Below are positions 8,082 to 16,540 of a stretch of 37,055 nucleotides of DNA, piece after piece. Numbering within the stretch: position 1 is the first letter of the stretch; the number at the start of each line of letters is the position of its first letter. A model generated the notes under the pieces. It was given only the letters and a program-made list of their open reading frames with translations. It had not been told where the DNA came from and ran no database searches. The stretch comes from Burkholderiaceae bacterium 16 (GTDB lineage: Bacteria; Pseudomonadota; Gammaproteobacteria; Burkholderiales; Burkholderiaceae). The stretch is taken from the NCBI GenBank assembly GCA_000955785.1, contig JYOD01000016.1, positions 1 through 37,055 of the forward strand, given 5' to 3'. The translations under genes and the position numbers were made by a program.

Positions 8082-8876
8082 ATGACAACCACTATCATCA
8101 CCGGCTCGGCCTCCGGCATGGGCGCGGCCGTACGCCGGCGCCTGCTGGCCGACGGCGAAAGGGTCATCGGCATCGACCTGCGCGATGCCGAGATCCACGC
8201 CGACCTCTCCACCCGGCACGGCCGCGAGGCCGCTATCGATGGCGCGCTGTCACAGTCCGGCGGCAGGATCGACAAGCTGATCTGCTGCGCTGGTTTGGGC
8301 CCGCATGTCGATCCTGCGACGCTGGTCGCCTCGGTCAACTACTTCGGCGTGGTAGCCATGCTGGACGGCTTGTTCGAGGCATTGCGGCAAGGCAAGGAGC
8401 CGTGCGCCGTGGTGGTGTCGTCCAATTCGGCCACGCTGCAGTCCTGGGCAGGCAGCCCGCTGCGCGACGCCTACCTGGCGGGCGATGAGGACGGCGTGCA
8501 CGCCCTGGTGCGCGCGGCGCAGGAGGCGGGTGGTGAGCAGGCCGCCCAGGCGGGCTATCTGGCGTATGCGAGCGCGAAGAACGCCGTCGCGGCGGCGGCA
8601 CGGCAACGCGCAGCCAGCTGGGGGCGGGCCGGGGTGCGCCTGAATGTGATTGCGCCCGGCGCGGTGGAAACGCCTATGCTGCAGGCTGGCCTGCGGGATC
8701 CGCGCTATGGCGATGCCATCCGCGACTTTCTGCCCCCCCTTGGGCGGCGCGCGCAGCCCGATGAGGTAGCCGCGCTGATCGCGTTCCTGTGCCGACCCGA
8801 GGCAGCATATCTACACGGCAATGTCGTGTTCATCGACGGTGGCGTCGACGCCGTGCAAAGGCCGCTGGAGTTCTGA
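8082..8876 (+). CDS. hsdA: 3-alpha-hydroxysteroid dehydrogenase/carbonyl reductase
   Basis: This is a 264-residue short-chain dehydrogenase. It catalyses reversible NAD(H)-linked oxidation of 3-alpha-hydroxysteroids to 3-ketosteroids in the cytoplasm. From memory it matches Comamonas testosteroni HsdA along its whole length: cofactor loop SGSASGMGAAV-type start, GIDLRDAEIHADLST, CAGLGP, SVNYFG, GVRLNVIAPGAVETPMLQAGLRDPRYG, and tail FIDGGVDAVQRPLEF. Catalytic Ser114 aligns with HsdA Ser114; Tyr162 and Lys166 lie in YASAK. A short insertion around 140-155 accounts for the extra length. No Shine-Dalgarno sequence is visible before the 8082 ATG; the leader is pyrimidine-rich. Its GC content is visibly higher than that of the luxE gene that follows convergently. 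Motif copy 2 drives it. This is the most specific steroid marker in the island. Confidence 0.92.
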   Translation: MTTTIITGSASGMGAAVRRRLLADGERVIGIDLRDAEIHADLSTRHGREAAIDGALSQSGGRIDKLICCAGLGPHVDPATLVASVNYFGVVAMLDGLFEALRQGKEPCAVVVSSNSATLQSWAGSPLRDAYLAGDEDGVHALVRAAQEAGGEQAAQAGYLAYASAKNAVAAAARQRAASWGRAGVRLNVIAPGAVETPMLQAGLRDPRYGDAIRDFLPPLGRRAQPDEVAALIAFLCRPEAAYLHGNVVFIDGGVDAVQRPLEF

Positions 8877-8889
8877 TTCGCACGGTCGC

Positions 8890-8928
8890 GCCGGGCCGGC
8901 ATCCAAATTGGGGGGGGGGCGGCCCGGC
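8890..8928. terminator. Hairpin between convergent hsdA and luxE-like genes, possible bidirectional terminator
   Basis: GCCGGGCCG (8890-8898) and CGGCCCGGC (8920-8928) form a perfect 9-bp stem. The 21-nt loop ends in a run of ten G (8910-8919). It sits between two convergent genes, where a two-way terminator is expected, but neither strand has a T-tract after the stem. Confidence 0.4.
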
Positions 8929-9013
8929 CGGTTGTCGGAAAAGTCAGTCGAGTTAGCGGGTGGCACAGCTTATCCGAGGCGTGATGACGGCGCACTCGGC
9001 AAGCCGAAGTCAC

Positions 9014-10432
9014 TCATCGCACCGCAGATAACAAAAATTCCACTGCCTTATCATGGGCCTCCGGCGCGCCGGCACAATTTATCTTGTCATCCCCGCCTTG
9101 CTTTTCGCTGTAGCGCTGTATGGTAGCGTGCAAGTAGGGCCCGCTGCGCCCACATTCGCAAGGGGCATCCCAGCCGCTCAAGGTAACTTCGTCGCCGGTG
9201 ATCAAGCCCCCCCAGTAAGAATCAGGCAGCAGATCCACAAAGGCGAATCGGCCCGTGTGAGTACCTTCTCGCGGAAAGGGATGGCCGTTCTCGGGGTCGA
9301 GGACAAAAGGCACCAACACCGGTGGCACATGAAAGTGCCCGTGGCTGCAGCGAGGAAGGCTCACCATCAGCTCGCTCATGCCGTAGAACTCGAATACCCG
9401 GTCGAAGCCTAGAAATTCGAATATTCTTTCGCGATAGTTGTCCGCCAGTGCGCGCCCTTTGTTGCCCCCGCCACTCATCAGCACGCTGCCGGCGCCAAAG
9501 GCGTTACGCGTACCATTGGCCAGAGCTTCCTCGGCCCATTCGTACAGGATTGGCCATACCGCGAACAGGCAAATATCCTGCTTTCCGAATCGCTGGACTG
9601 CCGTATCCAGGAACCGCTTCATCTGTTCCGGGCGCTGCTGTTCCCGTGCGGCGAATTCCTCACGGCGGGACAGCAGCGCTGGTGATATCTCCAGCGTACC
9701 CTGTTCGCCCCGCGCTTCGGCTGCACGCAAGCGACCTGCCAGGGAGGCGATATCAGCACTGAAATAATCATTCGGATAGAGAAACAGCGCATTCTCATCG
9801 CCTCCAGCCCACCGTCTGACCATCTCTTCCACGCCCCGGTACGTTGCGCCGGCGCCGAAGCGGTAGCCCGGTTGCACCATTGGCATTCGTGCGCGCAGCA
9901 AGTCTGGCCCGCTGCCGGCGCCGTGCCAGTCACGCACGCAGTGCGCGGTGAGTGTATTCGATATTGCCCACTCTCTCGCGGTGCGCGGCACGAACGAAAG
10001 CTTGCCGCTCGTACCAAACGTATGCAGTATCCGCAATTCGCTGCAGTCATCAAGCCGTTTCACCCATGCATCAATGGTATTGATGTCTTGGGTATCCAGT
10101 TCGCTGAGATCCTGTCTTGTCAATCCGTTCAGCCAACGCGTCAGGCGGTCGAACTGACCGCGCTCCAGTAGCGACAGCGGGTAGGATTTGTAGGTTGTGT
10201 GGGGAAAGAGCAGGGGTACCACATCATTCAACCGTTCGATCTTCTCTATGCCTTGTTCGTCCGCCAGCCTTCTGAGCACTGGTATCTCATCACGCATGGT
10301 GTCGAACTTCTGCTGCACGCCACGCAGGTGAACCTGTTCGAGTTGTTCTCGCGACAGGAGAAATCCTTCGTCGTAGCGAGCGTTAACATAGCTCGAGGCG
10401 TCGTCGAGCAACTGTTCATAGATACGGGACAT
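9014..10432 (-). CDS. LuxE-like acyl-protein synthetase (adenylate-forming)
   Basis: This 472-residue protein belongs to the LuxE/PaaK-like adenylating group. In LuxE, a carboxylic acid is activated with ATP and passed as an acyl thioester to LuxC for reduction. The visible hallmark is HTFGTSGKLSFVPR at 137-150, the nucleotide-binding loop (typical form TSGTSG), followed by FEFYGMSELMVSLPRCSHGHFHVPP near 340-370 and GDEVTLSGWDAPCECGRSGPYL near the end, as in adenylating enzymes. It is about 100 residues longer than Vibrio LuxE. The start at 10432 has AAGGAG 8-13 nt upstream. It lies 24 bp after the luxC-like gene on the same strand, so they form a pair. No luciferase genes are present. Its acyl substrate is unknown; a steroid or side-chain acid is inferred from context. 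Confidence 0.8.
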   Translation of the reverse strand: MSRIYEQLLDDASSYVNARYDEGFLLSREQLEQVHLRGVQQKFDTMRDEIPVLRRLADEQGIEKIERLNDVVPLLFPHTTYKSYPLSLLERGQFDRLTRWLNGLTRQDLSELDTQDINTIDAWVKRLDDCSELRILHTFGTSGKLSFVPRTAREWAISNTLTAHCVRDWHGAGSGPDLLRARMPMVQPGYRFGAGATYRGVEEMVRRWAGGDENALFLYPNDYFSADIASLAGRLRAAEARGEQGTLEISPALLSRREEFAAREQQRPEQMKRFLDTAVQRFGKQDICLFAVWPILYEWAEEALANGTRNAFGAGSVLMSGGGNKGRALADNYRERIFEFLGFDRVFEFYGMSELMVSLPRCSHGHFHVPPVLVPFVLDPENGHPFPREGTHTGRFAFVDLLPDSYWGGLITGDEVTLSGWDAPCECGRSGPYLHATIQRYSEKQGGDDKINCAGAPEAHDKAVEFLLSAVR

Positions 10433-10456
10433 CGAACTGCTCCTTGAAGATCACGA

Positions 10457-11926
10457 TCAATGCGACGCGCCTGCGGCCAGCGCTTCCAGGGCATTGCCAT
10501 CCGAGGTCTGCTCCACAATCCACTTGCACATCCGCCGTACCGGCTCGATGCCGTCCTGTGGAATTGCCGCATCCTCGAAAAGTGCCGCGGCGCCGAGCGA
10601 AACGAGACGTTGTCCACCTTGATATGCGAGCCGGTCGCGCAGGCTATCCTTAAGCGATTCCGGGTAGAGGCCGATCGTCTGGGTATAGGCGCTGACGGAC
10701 ATCACTGCGGTATCCATGGAATCGATTGGCACGATATTGGCGACCCGGCAGGCGAGCTGCCGGGCGAAATCCACAGGGGTGTCGTTTTGCGAAACAATGA
10801 TTGCGCCCTCGTTGGATCTACCCCCGTACACTCGGTATTCGTCGCCGGCGAGCCGTAGCCCGTCGATTTCATCTTTGAGCTCGCGACTGAAGGATTTGTG
10901 AGGTGTACTCAATGTGGTCGGCAGTTTCTGCAAGGCATCGAAGGTCAGCTTACCCAATTGATTGGCATTTTCAAGACCGGCCTCGTCCGTGCCGCACGCC
11001 ACATAGACAACCCTCGCGTTTACGCAGCCTTCCTGGTTCATCACGCCGATGTCGAGTGCGAGCCTGCGTGCGACCGAGCGCATGGTATCTGCATCTGCAA
11101 AGGCTTCCGGGCCAATGATGGTAGCGCTGTGTTTCGGGTCAAGGGTGATCAGATCCAAGCCTGGCTGCAAGTATTGGGTGATGTGCCGGATGCTGGCGAA
11201 ACCACCCCAGGCGACGACCTTTTCCACCAGGCGCGGGTCATAGATATGTCTTTCGATGGACTCGTCGCCACCTTTCCAATACACCACGCTCAGGTGCCTT
11301 GTCAGAGGGTGGTCAGGGTCCAGCTCGAGCATGGTGCGAGCGATGGCTGTAGCGGTAAGAGGGTCGTTCGAGGGGGTCTTGATGACGGCATCCGAGCGCG
11401 TAAAGGCGTTGCGGATAACCGTACCGACGCCAACCATCGGCACATTGCCTGCAATGACATGGACGCAGCGAGCACCGAAGGCGCGAATGCGGCTCGGTTT
11501 TCCCGTATGCACACGGGAGGGCTGCTCGACCCATTTTTCAAGATAATCAATGCCTACCAGGCGTTCCGCCGTTTCGCGCACGACGGCGGGCGAGAACATC
11601 TCCGGTATTGCCTCATAGAGATGCCGCAGAATGGAATCGGAAATCCCCGATGTCTGGCAGGAAAGATGGTAGGCGGCCTGTAGGTGAGGGTTTTCCGAAA
11701 GGACCAGTTTCTTTCCCGCTCGTGCCAGGAAGTCCACGATATCGTCGAAGGTCAATGCATAGAGGTCCGCCATCTTCGATGGCGCGTTTAGTGTGAGCCT
11801 GTCCAGATAATCCTGTAGATTCGGCGTGGAGAATGCGATATTTCCGCCACGCCCGCCAAATTCCAGTGTGCAGTTGTCAATCAGTTCACCGCGGATGATG
11901 AATGGTATCTGTAGTGGGGATCGCAT
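10457..11926 (-). CDS. LuxC-like acyl-CoA/acyl-protein reductase
   Basis: This 489-residue protein fits the LuxC family (about 480 residues), which reduces acyl-CoA or acyl-enzyme thioesters to aldehydes with NADPH through a covalent acyl-cysteine. The catalytic region reads DIGVMNQEGCVNARVVYV, with Cys301 as nucleophile. Upstream is HVIAGNVPMVGVGTVIRNAFTRSDAVIKTPSNDP, an aldehyde-dehydrogenase-type nucleotide fold. The ATG at 11926 is preferred because GGGAGAG lies just upstream; an in-frame TTG at 11932 is the alternative. It is first in the pair with the LuxE-like gene, downstream of the sulfatase by 230 bp. With LuxE it forms an ATP- and NADPH-dependent carboxylic acid reductase, here without luciferase. 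Confidence 0.85.
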   Translation of the reverse strand: MRSPLQIPFIIRGELIDNCTLEFGGRGGNIAFSTPNLQDYLDRLTLNAPSKMADLYALTFDDIVDFLARAGKKLVLSENPHLQAAYHLSCQTSGISDSILRHLYEAIPEMFSPAVVRETAERLVGIDYLEKWVEQPSRVHTGKPSRIRAFGARCVHVIAGNVPMVGVGTVIRNAFTRSDAVIKTPSNDPLTATAIARTMLELDPDHPLTRHLSVVYWKGGDESIERHIYDPRLVEKVVAWGGFASIRHITQYLQPGLDLITLDPKHSATIIGPEAFADADTMRSVARRLALDIGVMNQEGCVNARVVYVACGTDEAGLENANQLGKLTFDALQKLPTTLSTPHKSFSRELKDEIDGLRLAGDEYRVYGGRSNEGAIIVSQNDTPVDFARQLACRVANIVPIDSMDTAVMSVSAYTQTIGLYPESLKDSLRDRLAYQGGQRLVSLGAAALFEDAAIPQDGIEPVRRMCKWIVEQTSDGNALEALAAGASH

Positions 11927-12156
11927 GGGCAACTCTCCCGCCGTCGAGGCATTAGGAGGAAAGGAGAATAATTACTGGTATAGCGGATGGGGCAATGCAG
12001 ACGCTCATGGGGCGCAAGACTCTTGCGCGTCGTTGCATGGCTCGCTCCGCCATTGCCCAGCTAAGAAGGACAAGCGTCTTCGCATGCGTCCAAGGAACGG
12101 TGGCGGACCTTGCCTTACCCATGACGGGGTCGGCGAGGCCGAGGTAGCGGGGATGC

Positions 12157-14448
12157 TCAGCGCAGGCGGATATCCACTCGCTCGATGACGCCGTTAAACG
12201 GATAACCCGCGGTGTAATGTCCGGCCGGTGAGCCGGTATCCATGCCAACGTCAAAGGTCTCGTCAGCGGAGAAGAAGCCTGGCGTGGTGACCGGCAGATG
12301 GCCACTGCCTATCGCCTTGCCGTTCACCTGAAGCGTGCCGGTGCCGCCCTTGGCATAACCTGGTCCCTCGTAAGCGAAGTCAAACTGCACCACGTTCCTA
12401 CCCGGTGGTAGCGGCTTGCTGCCCGTAATCTCCATGCGCGCCACATTGAACACTTTCTGCACGTAGACCGGCTTGCCCTCATCGTCAAGGTAAAGGGACC
12501 AACCCGCGGTGGTGCCACCCATGGTGGCAATGACACCATGGGCGCCGCCCTTGGGAATATCCACTGTAGCCACGATGCTGTACGAGCGGTTCTTGATCGC
12601 TGGCGCTTCAGCCTCGGGGATGGCCACCGCTCCCGCGAAGTAGCTGAACTCTGTGCGCTTGCCAGTCAAGTTGGGGAGAGGCGTGCGCGAGCAGGCCGTA
12701 TCCTGCATCGGTAATACTTGATTCTTTGCTGCCTCCGCCAGGAACAACGTCTGCATCTCCTTGAGTTTCTCCGGCAATTTGGCCGCCAGATCGGTGGACT
12801 GGCTGAAGTCCTCGTTCAGGTTGAAGAGAGCCCAGGTGTCGTCGGCGAGCCGTTTTCCCTGGCATATGCTTGCCCAGGGGGCTCGGTCCTTGTGCCGGGC
12901 CGAGGCCAACCAACCTTCGTGATAGATCGAACGGTTGCCGAATACTTCGAAGTACTGCGTGGTGTGCTTCTCCGGCGCGTCCTTATCAGCGAAGCTATAG
13001 ATCAGGCTTGTGCCGTCCATTGGACGTTGCTTTACGCCATTGACATCTGCGGGGGCCTTCAGTCCAGCCGCCTCAAGGATGGTTGGCGCCAGATCGTTCA
13101 CATGAGAGAACTGCCTGCGCAGACCACCATGATCCTGGATTCGTGCAGGCCAGGAAACCACCATGCCGTTACGAATTCCGCCCAGGTGCGAAGCAACCGT
13201 CTTGGCCCATGGCAGGGGAGAACTCATGGCCCAGGCCCAACCGGCCGGATACTGCACATAGCTGTTCGGGCCGCCCAGGCTGTCGAGGCGCTTCACCAGA
13301 TCGGCAGCCGGTGTCTCAGGCATGCCTTGCAAATTACCCATGTAGCTATCCGCGCCGTGGATGCCGCCTTCAAGGCTCCCCCCGTTGTCGCCCATCACGT
13401 AGATAAACAGCGTGTTGTCAAATTGGCCGCTCTCCTTCAATGATTGCACCAGGCGGCCAATTTGCGCGTCGGTATGCGCGAGGAACCCTGCGTAGACTTC
13501 CATTAACCGTGCGGCAACCCGCTTCTGGTCTGTACTAAGGCTTTCCCAGGCGGGGAGTTCATCTGGCCGCGGTGTCAGCTTCGTATCCTGAGGTACGACG
13601 CCAAGGGACTTTTGTCGGGCCAGAATCTCTAGCCGCATATCGTCCCAGCCCTTGTCAAACCTGCCACGGTATTTCTCGATCCATGCCTTGGGTGCCTGGA
13701 GCGGAGCGTGGGTGCCGCCCGGGGCGAAGTACACGAAGAATGGCTTGTCAGGTGCGATTGAGTGTTGCGCGCGCATCCAGTTGACGGCGCGTGTCGACAG
13801 ATCTTCGTTTAGGGTGTAGTCCTTCGAGGCCATCTTTAGTACTGGCGTGGTGCCATCGTATAGCGAAGGATTGAACTGATCGGTTTCGGCGCCGATAAAC
13901 CCATAGAATTTTTCAAAGCCCTGGCCGGTCGGCCAACGGTCAAAAGGACCGATCTGTGACGCTTCCCAATCTGGTGTCAGATGCCACTTGCCAAAGGCCG
14001 CAGTGCTATAGCCCTGTTGACGCAGCAGTTCGGCAATTGTGGCGGAGTCCTTTTGCAGCATCCCCCGGTAACCCGGATAACTGCTTGGCGAGTTCAGCAC
14101 TGCGCCGACACCTGCTGCGTGTGGATTGCGACCAGTAAGTAGCGAGGCGCGTGTCGGCGAACACACTGCAGTGGTATGAAATCGGTTATACCTCAAGCCC
14201 GCACTGGCCAGGCCATCCATCGCAGGTGTCGTGACCGGTCCGCCGAAGGTGGCGGCCGCGCCGAAACCTACGTCGTCAAGCAAGACCACTACCACATTTG
14301 GCGCACCGACCGGCGCGCGCAGCAGTTGCACTACTGGCGGTGTATCGCCAGGCTGCACCTCGTTGCTGGCAGCCCAGCCGAAGCCGGTCGCGGCGCAACT
14401 CAGGGCCAGGCACAACGCCGTGGCCAAACGCTTGCGTAGTCTGTTCAT
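12157..14448 (-). CDS. Exported formylglycine-dependent sulfatase
   Basis: This 763-residue type I sulfatase hydrolyses sulfate esters. It has a Sec signal peptide (about residues 1-27, cut after GWA), the metal-binding VVVLLDDVGFG (Asp58, Asp59) and the sulfatase signature CSPTRASLLTGR at 96-107, where Cys96 should be oxidised to formylglycine. FVYFAPGGTHAPLQAPK and VMGDNGGSLEGG supply further metal and substrate residues. The last 150 or so residues look like a beta-sandwich, common in this roughly 750-residue arylsulfatase subgroup. The start at 14448 fits the signal peptide and GGGAGA upstream; an in-frame ATG at 14463 is possible. It is divergent from the SDR at 14715. A steroid sulfate is a reasonable substrate by context only. 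No formylglycine-generating enzyme is encoded in the window. Confidence 0.88.
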   Translation of the reverse strand: MNRLRKRLATALCLALSCAATGFGWAASNEVQPGDTPPVVQLLRAPVGAPNVVVVLLDDVGFGAAATFGGPVTTPAMDGLASAGLRYNRFHTTAVCSPTRASLLTGRNPHAAGVGAVLNSPSSYPGYRGMLQKDSATIAELLRQQGYSTAAFGKWHLTPDWEASQIGPFDRWPTGQGFEKFYGFIGAETDQFNPSLYDGTTPVLKMASKDYTLNEDLSTRAVNWMRAQHSIAPDKPFFVYFAPGGTHAPLQAPKAWIEKYRGRFDKGWDDMRLEILARQKSLGVVPQDTKLTPRPDELPAWESLSTDQKRVAARLMEVYAGFLAHTDAQIGRLVQSLKESGQFDNTLFIYVMGDNGGSLEGGIHGADSYMGNLQGMPETPAADLVKRLDSLGGPNSYVQYPAGWAWAMSSPLPWAKTVASHLGGIRNGMVVSWPARIQDHGGLRRQFSHVNDLAPTILEAAGLKAPADVNGVKQRPMDGTSLIYSFADKDAPEKHTTQYFEVFGNRSIYHEGWLASARHKDRAPWASICQGKRLADDTWALFNLNEDFSQSTDLAAKLPEKLKEMQTLFLAEAAKNQVLPMQDTACSRTPLPNLTGKRTEFSYFAGAVAIPEAEAPAIKNRSYSIVATVDIPKGGAHGVIATMGGTTAGWSLYLDDEGKPVYVQKVFNVARMEITGSKPLPPGRNVVQFDFAYEGPGYAKGGTGTLQVNGKAIGSGHLPVTTPGFFSADETFDVGMDTGSPAGHYTAGYPFNGVIERVDIRLR

Positions 14449-14531
14449 GATGGTCTCCCGCATCTCCTGTTGTTTTCGTTCTGACTGATGCTTATTGCGC
14501 TTTCGCGTGGGCGTGTGCCAGAATGTCCAAG

Positions 14532-14558
14532 CATTCGATTGAATCAAATGTTCGAATG
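14532..14558. promoter_or_regulatory. Inverted repeat in the sulfatase/SDR divergent region, candidate operator
   Basis: CATTCGA (14532-14538) and TCGAATG (14552-14558) form a perfect 7-bp inverted repeat with a 13-nt AT-rich spacer that holds GATTGAATC, itself a dyad. It lies midway between divergent starts 14448 and 14715, and a TetR gene follows at 15652, so it is a candidate TetR operator. The 18-bp island motif is absent here. Confidence 0.45.
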
Positions 14559-14714
14559 GAATGTAGCAAGCGCCACGGATCGTCGTCAAGACAATATTTC
14601 ACCGGCGACCGCTGTCGGTTGCACGCTGCCCGGAGCCTGTCGTAGCCTTGCGCACAGGAGTCCTCGTTGCCAGATTCATTCGATCACTCAAACCATCTTG
14701 ACAGGAGACCCCAA

Positions 14715-15485
14715 ATGAAATCATTACTCGAGTCGCCCAATACAGCCGTGATCGTCACCGGTGGGGCTTCCGGGCTTGGGCTTGCCTCGGCACGCGCAAT
14801 AGCCGCCGTAGGTCGCGACGTTGCGCTGTGGGACATCCAGGCTGAGAAGGCGCAAAACCGGGCAGCAGAGATTGCCAAGGAATTTGGCGTTGCGGCGGTT
14901 GGCGTTGGCGTCGACCTGTGCGATCCCAGCGCGCTGCGGACTGCGCTGAGCGCAACCCGCGCGGTATTGCCCAGAATTGGTGGCTTGCTCCATGCTGCTG
15001 GTACGGTCGATACCGAGTCGCTCGAGGGCATCACTCCGGAAAAATGGGATGCTGGCATCAATGTTCACCTCCGCTCATTCGCACTGCTGGTGCAGGCGTT
15101 GTTGCCGGATCTCCGCGCCAATCCGGGCTCTGCGGTGGTCGGCATCGCGTCAATCAACGCTACCTTGGGCAATCATATCAACCCCATCTACAGCGCAGCG
15201 AAAGGCGGCATGTTGTCACTGATCCGGTCGCTGGCGGACGGCCTTGGGCGCGATAACATCCGTATCAACGCGATTTCCCCGGGCCAGATCCTGACGCCGA
15301 TGCTCCAGCCGGCTGTGGACAGTTTGCCAGCAGGAACCTTCGAGCGCCGTATTCTCCTCGGCCGACTGGGTCAGCCGGAGGAAATTGGCCGTGTTGCGCG
15401 CTTCCTTTTGTCGGACGAGGCGAGTTACATTACTGCCGCGGAGATCGTTGTTGATGGCGGCAACATCTCATCGCAGCGTATGTGA
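14715..15485 (+). CDS. Short-chain dehydrogenase/reductase
   Basis: This is a 256-residue classical SDR with cofactor loop TGGASGLGLASA (about 16-27), acidic residue in LWDIQ favouring NAD(H), and active site Ser in GIASINATLG, then YSAAK, followed by NISPGQILTP-type and VDGGNISS tail. The family oxidises or reduces hydroxyl/keto groups. The start at 14715 is set by AGGAGA 7-12 nt upstream. It is divergent from the sulfatase and 166 bp before a TetR gene on the same strand, so it belongs to the sulfatase/luxCE module rather than to the motif-bearing units. A hydroxysteroid or an alcohol made by the LuxCE pair are possible substrates; neither is shown by the sequence. Confidence 0.85.
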   Translation: MKSLLESPNTAVIVTGGASGLGLASARAIAAVGRDVALWDIQAEKAQNRAAEIAKEFGVAAVGVGVDLCDPSALRTALSATRAVLPRIGGLLHAAGTVDTESLEGITPEKWDAGINVHLRSFALLVQALLPDLRANPGSAVVGIASINATLGNHINPIYSAAKGGMLSLIRSLADGLGRDNIRINAISPGQILTPMLQPAVDSLPAGTFERRILLGRLGQPEEIGRVARFLLSDEASYITAAEIVVDGGNISSQRM

Positions 15486-15600
15486 GTCGGCAGTAGTGCT
15501 GAACGCATAGCCGGGCGCGCCAGGGCATTGAGCCGCATTGCTGCCCAATGCCCTGTCGCATTGTCTCAACGACCGCACGGAATATGGGGTTATTGGCGTC

Positions 15601-15610
15601 ATTGGCCAAT
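15601..15610. promoter_or_regulatory. Palindrome upstream of TetR gene
   Basis: ATTGGCCAAT is a perfect 10-bp palindrome 42-51 bp upstream of the TetR start at 15652, within the 166-bp gap after the SDR. It is a possible autoregulatory site, but short palindromes arise easily by chance. Confidence 0.3.
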
Positions 15611-15651
15611 TGCCTCAGAGGGGGAGGCGGCACCCGTACTATCTGTAATCG

Positions 15652-16350
15652 ATGACATTACCCACTGTAAAAGGCGAGGCCCGGGAACGCATTCTGCTGG
15701 CGGCTGAAGAACTGATGGCCAAGTACGGCGTGGACGGCGTATCTGCGCGCAGCATCAACGCAGCGGCCGGCGTTAGCGCCGGCATTCTCCACTATCACTT
15801 CGGCGGACTGGATAAGGTAGTGGACGCGCTGCTGGAACGCCATATGATGCCGTTGATGGCGCAACGCCGTGCAATGTACGATTCCCTTCAGGCGCAGCCA
15901 CAGGTCACGCTCCGCGCCGTTGTGGAAATACTTGTCGTCCCGCTTGCCAGGAAGATCATTGAAGAAGGCAGTGCGGGTGCGCGCTATGTTCAATTCCTGG
16001 CGCGCCTCCATACGGACCGCAACCCGAAGATCGCCCGGATATTCGAACAGTCGTTTGGGGAGAACTCTTCCGCCTTGGTTGCAATGCTCCAGAGCATCCT
16101 GCCCGAAATTCCTATGCGAGTGCTCGGGCTGCGCCTGATCGTCTGTTCCCATGCGATGCTCCAGAGTCTCGCCGACATATCCGCTCGTCCCCAATTGCCG
16201 ATACCTCCGGGGAGCCCTCCGCGGGAACAGGTACTGTGGGACCACGTGGAGATTCTGATCGAGTTTCTTTGTGGCGGGCTGGCGGCTCCAACCAACTTGC
16301 ACAGTCAATTCAGCGACTGCGAGACATCGAGCGGGCGAAGTGTTCGATAG
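15652..16350 (+). CDS. TetR family transcriptional regulator (sulfatase/luxCE side)
   Basis: This 232-residue regulator has a TetR helix-turn-helix (VSARSINAAAGVSAGILHYHFGGLDKVVDALL, roughly 29-60) and a helical ligand domain. HYHFGGLDKVVDALLERH resembles the RutR/KstR2-like TetR proteins of catabolic clusters. It lies downstream of the SDR and near the sulfatase and luxCE genes, which lack the island motif, so it is the best candidate for their local control. No clear ribosome binding site precedes the ATG at 15652; GGGGAGG lies about 25 nt away, too far. It is convergent with the aldolase gene, with an empty 190-bp gap between. Confidence 0.82.
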   Translation: MTLPTVKGEARERILLAAEELMAKYGVDGVSARSINAAAGVSAGILHYHFGGLDKVVDALLERHMMPLMAQRRAMYDSLQAQPQVTLRAVVEILVVPLARKIIEEGSAGARYVQFLARLHTDRNPKIARIFEQSFGENSSALVAMLQSILPEIPMRVLGLRLIVCSHAMLQSLADISARPQLPIPPGSPPREQVLWDHVEILIEFLCGGLAAPTNLHSQFSDCETSSGRSVR

Positions 16351-16540
16351 CCTGTTGGCGACGCAAGGATTGTGGGTTCAGTGACTAGGGGAATGGCGTA
16401 GCCAACGCAGCGGCATCCTGCCTTACGAGTTAAGGCGGCACACAGGGTTCTGTCCGACATGGCAGGCAAGGCGGCGGCGATCAAATACTGTAGTGCCGTA
16501 TGCGAGTGTGCCGCCGCCAAGGGCGTGCGCTTCAGACTAG

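Noticed and set aside
8910..8919. Run of ten G as a phase-variation tract
   Set aside because: It lies in the gap after two convergent genes, not in a coding start or promoter, so length changes would have no obvious switching effect; it may also be a sequencing-length uncertainty.
9014..11926. Possible bioluminescence (lux) operon
   Set aside because: Only LuxC- and LuxE-like genes exist; there are no luxA, luxB, luxD or luxG genes nearby, so light production is not supported.
14578..14592. GTC-N5-GAC sequence before the SDR at 14715 as a seventh island motif
   Set aside because: The half-site spacing is 5 rather than 6, the TAGTCCG part is missing, and no -10 hexamer lies at the fixed distance.
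15563..15577. GTCTCAACGAC before the TetR gene as an island motif
   Set aside because: Half-site spacing is 5 rather than 6 and the flanking bases do not match.
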